From: Anaerotignum propionicum DSM 1682
GTDB taxonomy: Bacteria; Bacillota; Clostridia; Lachnospirales; Anaerotignaceae
Direction of reading: 5' to 3'
DNA length: 64,000 nucleotides
NCBI RefSeq assembly: GCF_001561955.1
Contig: NZ_CP014223.1
Location: 2,852,001 to 2,916,000, forward strand
In this document: one piece after another, positions 62,836-64,000 of the stretch
Position numbering within the stretch: the first letter of the stretch is position 1
Layout of the letters: each line of letters begins with the position of its first letter
Position numbers and translations under genes: made by a program
Notes under the pieces: model-generated
Seen by the model: the letters and a program-made list of their open reading frames with translations, nothing else
The model's database searches: none
Told to the model about the DNA's origin: nothing

Positions 62836-62911
62836 AGGAAAAGTTTCTCCTTTCATATTTTGGAATCTTTTAGGATTGTGTTCTTACATTGGAAAACACA
62901 TCTGTAGCAAA

Positions 62912-64000
62912 TTATTTCAAGCCTAACCAGCTGGAGATAACCATTTTCTGCACTTCGGATGTACCTTCGTAGATTTCTGTGATTTTTGCGTCACGCATCA
63001 TTCTTTCCATAGGGTAATCTCTTGTATAACCATATCCGCCGAATAACTGAACGCATCTTCTTGTTACATCGCTTGCTGTAGAACCAGCCATATATTTTGC
63101 CATAGCAGACAGGTGGCTGTAAGGTCTATGAGCATCTTTTTCACAAGCTGCTTTGTAAACCAAAAGCTTTGTAGCTTCTACCTTTGTTGCCATATCAGCC
63201 AATTCAAACTGTGTGTTCTGGAACTGGCCAATTCTCTTTTTGAACTGCTTTCTTTCCATTACATATTTCACGCATTCTTCGATAGCGCCTTCTGCAATAC
63301 CCAATGCCTGAGAAGCAATACCAATACGTCCGCCATCCAATGTCTGCATTGCGATTTTGAAGCCCTGTCCTTCTTTACCCAAAAGATTTTCTTTGGGGAT
63401 ACGGCAGTTTTCCATAATCAGATCGCAGGTTGCGGAACCGCGAATACCCATTTTTCTTTCCTTTTTGCCGATAGAGAACCCGGGTGTATCTTTTTCCACG
63501 ATAAATGCGGAAATACCACGGTTGCCCTTTGCTTTATCTGTCATTGCAATAATTACATAGATTTCTGCATAGCCTGCATTTGTAATGAATACCTTTGTGC
63601 CATTCAATACATATTCATCGCCATCCAGCTTTGCTGTTGTCTGCTGCATGGAGGAATCAGTACCTGCACTGGGTTCAGTTAAACCAAAAGCACCCAATTT
63701 CTCACCCTTAGCCAAAGGTACCAAATATTTCTGCTTCTGCTCCTCAGTACCAAACATATAGATTGGGCCAGCACACAAGGATGTGTGGGCAGAAACAATT
63801 ACTGATGTTGTTGCGCAAACCTTGCCAAGCTCTTCCACTGCCATCGAGTAAGATAAATAATCTCCGCCAGCGCCGCCATATTCTTTAGGGAAAGGAATAC
63901 CCATAAACCCGAATCTTGCCAGCTTGCTTATCGATTCCACAGGAAATCTCTCTTCTTCATCAAGCTCTTCTGCCAAAGGTTTAACCTCTGTTTCAGCGAA
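62912..64000 (-). CDS. bcd: Acyl-CoA dehydrogenase, short-chain/butyryl type, N-terminus beyond window
   Basis: About 362 residues are visible; the frame is open to the right edge and about 15-25 residues are missing. GFMGIPFPKEYGGAGGDYLS, AFGLTEPSAGTDSS, FVTNAGY-like and QLFGGYGYTRDYPMERMMRD are standard, with the catalytic Glu in EIYEGTSEVQ. It reduces crotonyl-CoA-type substrates in a complex with EtfAB, a route to butyrate or related acids. First visible gene of the operon. Confidence 0.94.
   Translation of the reverse strand, partial: FAETEVKPLAEELDEEERFPVESISKLARFGFMGIPFPKEYGGAGGDYLSYSMAVEELGKVCATTSVIVSAHTSLCAGPIYMFGTEEQKQKYLVPLAKGEKLGAFGLTEPSAGTDSSMQQTTAKLDGDEYVLNGTKVFITNAGYAEIYVIIAMTDKAKGNRGISAFIVEKDTPGFSIGKKERKMGIRGSATCDLIMENCRIPKENLLGKEGQGFKIAMQTLDGGRIGIASQALGIAEGAIEECVKYVMERKQFKKRIGQFQNTQFELADMATKVEATKLLVYKAACEKDAHRPYSHLSAMAKYMAGSTASDVTRRCVQLFGGYGYTRDYPMERMMRDAKITEIYEGTSEVQKMVISSWLGLK

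Overview
The window looks like the chromosome of a low-GC, anaerobic, endospore-forming Firmicute of class Clostridia. The support is a spoIIE gene, a YtvI-like protein, a butyryl-CoA dehydrogenase/Etf operon, an isoprenoid MEP-pathway kinase (ispE) and an SLH surface protein. Lachnospirales, perhaps near Anaerotignum, is my guess from the style of the genes. It is inference, not something the sequence proves.

Left host arm (1-25.5 kb). From the left edge come a truncated spoIIE (minus strand), an SLH-anchored protein with about eight copies of one repeat, an M20 amidohydrolase/MBL-fold hydrolase pair, pgi, a LysM-G5 membrane protein, a GntR/FCD regulator overlapping ispE, and an FMN riboswitch driving ribD-ribE-ribBA-ribH. 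Then follow an AI-2E/YtvI-type permease, a cysK-traX pair, a SEC-C methionine aminopeptidase with an MFS transporter, a fold-III PLP decarboxylase, and a methyl-accepting chemotaxis protein with a terminator-like hairpin directly against its ribosome binding site.

Prophage (25,512-51,675, about 26 kb, more AT-rich). A siphovirus-type prophage sits in the 3' half of a tRNA-Leu(CAG) gene, flanked by perfect 64-bp direct repeats. The intact tRNA lies beside the tyrosine integrase, and the phage supplies its own tRNA terminator. Read from right to left, the minus strand carries the integrase, a decayed ParB-like gene, a small unknown gene behind a long leader, an early/replication block (two unknown proteins, a ParB/DUF3102 protein, a CHC2 primase), a holin-endolysin pair, TerS, TerL, portal, MuF, scaffold, capsid, connectors, tail tube, tail chaperones, tape measure, Dit, BppU, XkdX, a Tal-like protein and XhlA. 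Four phage genes lie on the plus strand: an Arc-type repressor with its partner, an HExxH metallopeptidase-like protein, and a three-helix membrane protein. Lysogeny control appears to be an RHH repressor acting on three copies of an 11-bp operator placed on two divergent promoters. Two structural genes use unusual decoding: a head-tail connector whose only well-placed start is AUA, and a tail chaperone pair with a -1 frameshift signal.

Right host arm (51.7-64 kb). This holds a two-gene LysO-type lysine exporter, L-threonine aldolase behind an ABC-F ATPase, a lipoprotein, tcdA with a FUSC-HAD fusion whose phosphatase motif has lost its nucleophile, an iron-type alcohol dehydrogenase, and the bcd-etfB-etfA operon running off the right edge.
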